A stretch of 64,000 bases of DNA, taken from the NCBI GenBank assembly GCA_041395845.1, contig JAWKZS010000004.1:1-64000 (forward strand), read 5' to 3'. The notes under the pieces were generated by a model. That model did not search any database. It worked only from the letters and a program-made list of their open reading frames with translations, and was not told the origin of the DNA. Made by a program: the position numbers and the translations under genes. The number at the start of each line of letters is the position of its first letter. Position 1 is the first letter of the stretch. Shown piece after piece: positions 63,821 through 64,000 of the stretch. The DNA is from Ch67 sp041395845. GTDB lineage: Bacteria > Pseudomonadota > Gammaproteobacteria > Pseudomonadales > Ketobacteraceae.

Positions 63821-64000
63821 ATGACAGTGTATGAATTACTGAGTTTGGGTGCGGCCCTGGTGTTGCTCGCCGCGCTGCCGAGCAGTTCCGTGGCACTGGT
63901 GGTGACACGCGCCGCTACGCGCGGTGTATCCAACGGCGTCGCGGTTGGCATGGGGATTGTGCTGGGTGACCTGATATTTGTACTGCTGGCATTGCTGGGC
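63821..64000 (+). CDS. LysE/RhtB-type exporter (3' end cut off by window)
   Basis: The first 60 residues are visible: a helix (LLSLGAALVLLAALPSSSVALVVTRA) and GVSNGVAVGMGIVLGDLIFVLLALLG, the LysE signature with a small-residue P-S-S motif in place of the usual PGP. GAGGAAA lies before the ATG. It may export an amino acid or related metabolite. It is separated from the molybdopterin gene by 60 bp and may be cotranscribed. Confidence 0.75.
   Translation, partial: MTVYELLSLGAALVLLAALPSSSVALVVTRAATRGVSNGVAVGMGIVLGDLIFVLLALLG

Overview
This is a 64 kb chromosomal window from a Gammaproteobacterium, most likely a marine hydrocarbon degrader of the Alcanivorax / Marinobacter kind. The evidence is a wax-ester synthase (WS/DGAT) that matches the Alcanivorax AtfA type from end to end, a fatty-acyl reductase locus that matches the two-domain Marinobacter wax-ester reductase but is split into two genes, an AlmA-type flavin monooxygenase for long-chain alkanes, a cytochrome P450, and many SDR and esterase genes. 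No rRNA, tRNA, CRISPR array, transposase or prophage gene was seen.

Layout. 1-12.4 kb: end of an OprC-like copper TonB receptor, nitronate monooxygenase, NhaA, a small lipoprotein, the split acyl reductase with a FabR-like TetR regulator and its palindrome, an MDR quinone oxidoreductase with a palindromic operator, a PaiB-like protein, ilvD and a Dyp-type peroxidase. 12.5-19.7 kb: zinc-ribbon microprotein, GNAT, rlmJ, slyD, a double TM2 protein, an SDR, a PilZ protein and the pntAa-pntAb-pntB transhydrogenase operon. 19.7-24.2 kb: a sigma-54 activator with a Cys-rich PAS domain facing cydP-cydA-cydB-cydX, with a possible -24/-12 promoter. 24.2-31 kb: yaeQ, ADC-like protein, PLD-like protein, WS/DGAT, a PlsC-like acyltransferase, a chalcone-isomerase-like protein and a BaiN/HI0933 flavoprotein.

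31-45 kb is an accessory region. Parts have lower GC and many genes lack a clear family: DUF488, GFA, an internally deleted flavodoxin-like enzyme, an Asp-box (BNR) propeller next to a MoaD/ThiS protein, a NYN+LOTUS protein, a secreted Cys-rich protein, a CxxCxGxG membrane protein, a large pilin-like protein and two tandem 700-residue lipoproteins. The lipoproteins share a nearly identical N-terminus and have divergent C-termini.

45-64 kb: lipocalin, 2OG oxygenase, P450, a lipoprotein hydrolase and a NylB-like serine hydrolase. Then a PucR regulator faces an almA-esterase-SDR-ferritin-like-RetSat-like operon across a 38-bp nested palindrome. Last come a TetR-DUF1295-FAD oxidoreductase operon facing a molybdopterin oxidoreductase, and the start of a LysE-type exporter.

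Together the genes suggest alkane or ketone oxidation, ester hydrolysis and redox balancing, with surplus carbon stored as wax ester. Four apparent single-base indels fall in short homopolymers (two in the acyl reductase N-half, one in the P450, one in almA). They disrupt otherwise well-conserved genes. Either sequencing error or recent gene decay could explain them, and the sequence alone cannot decide.
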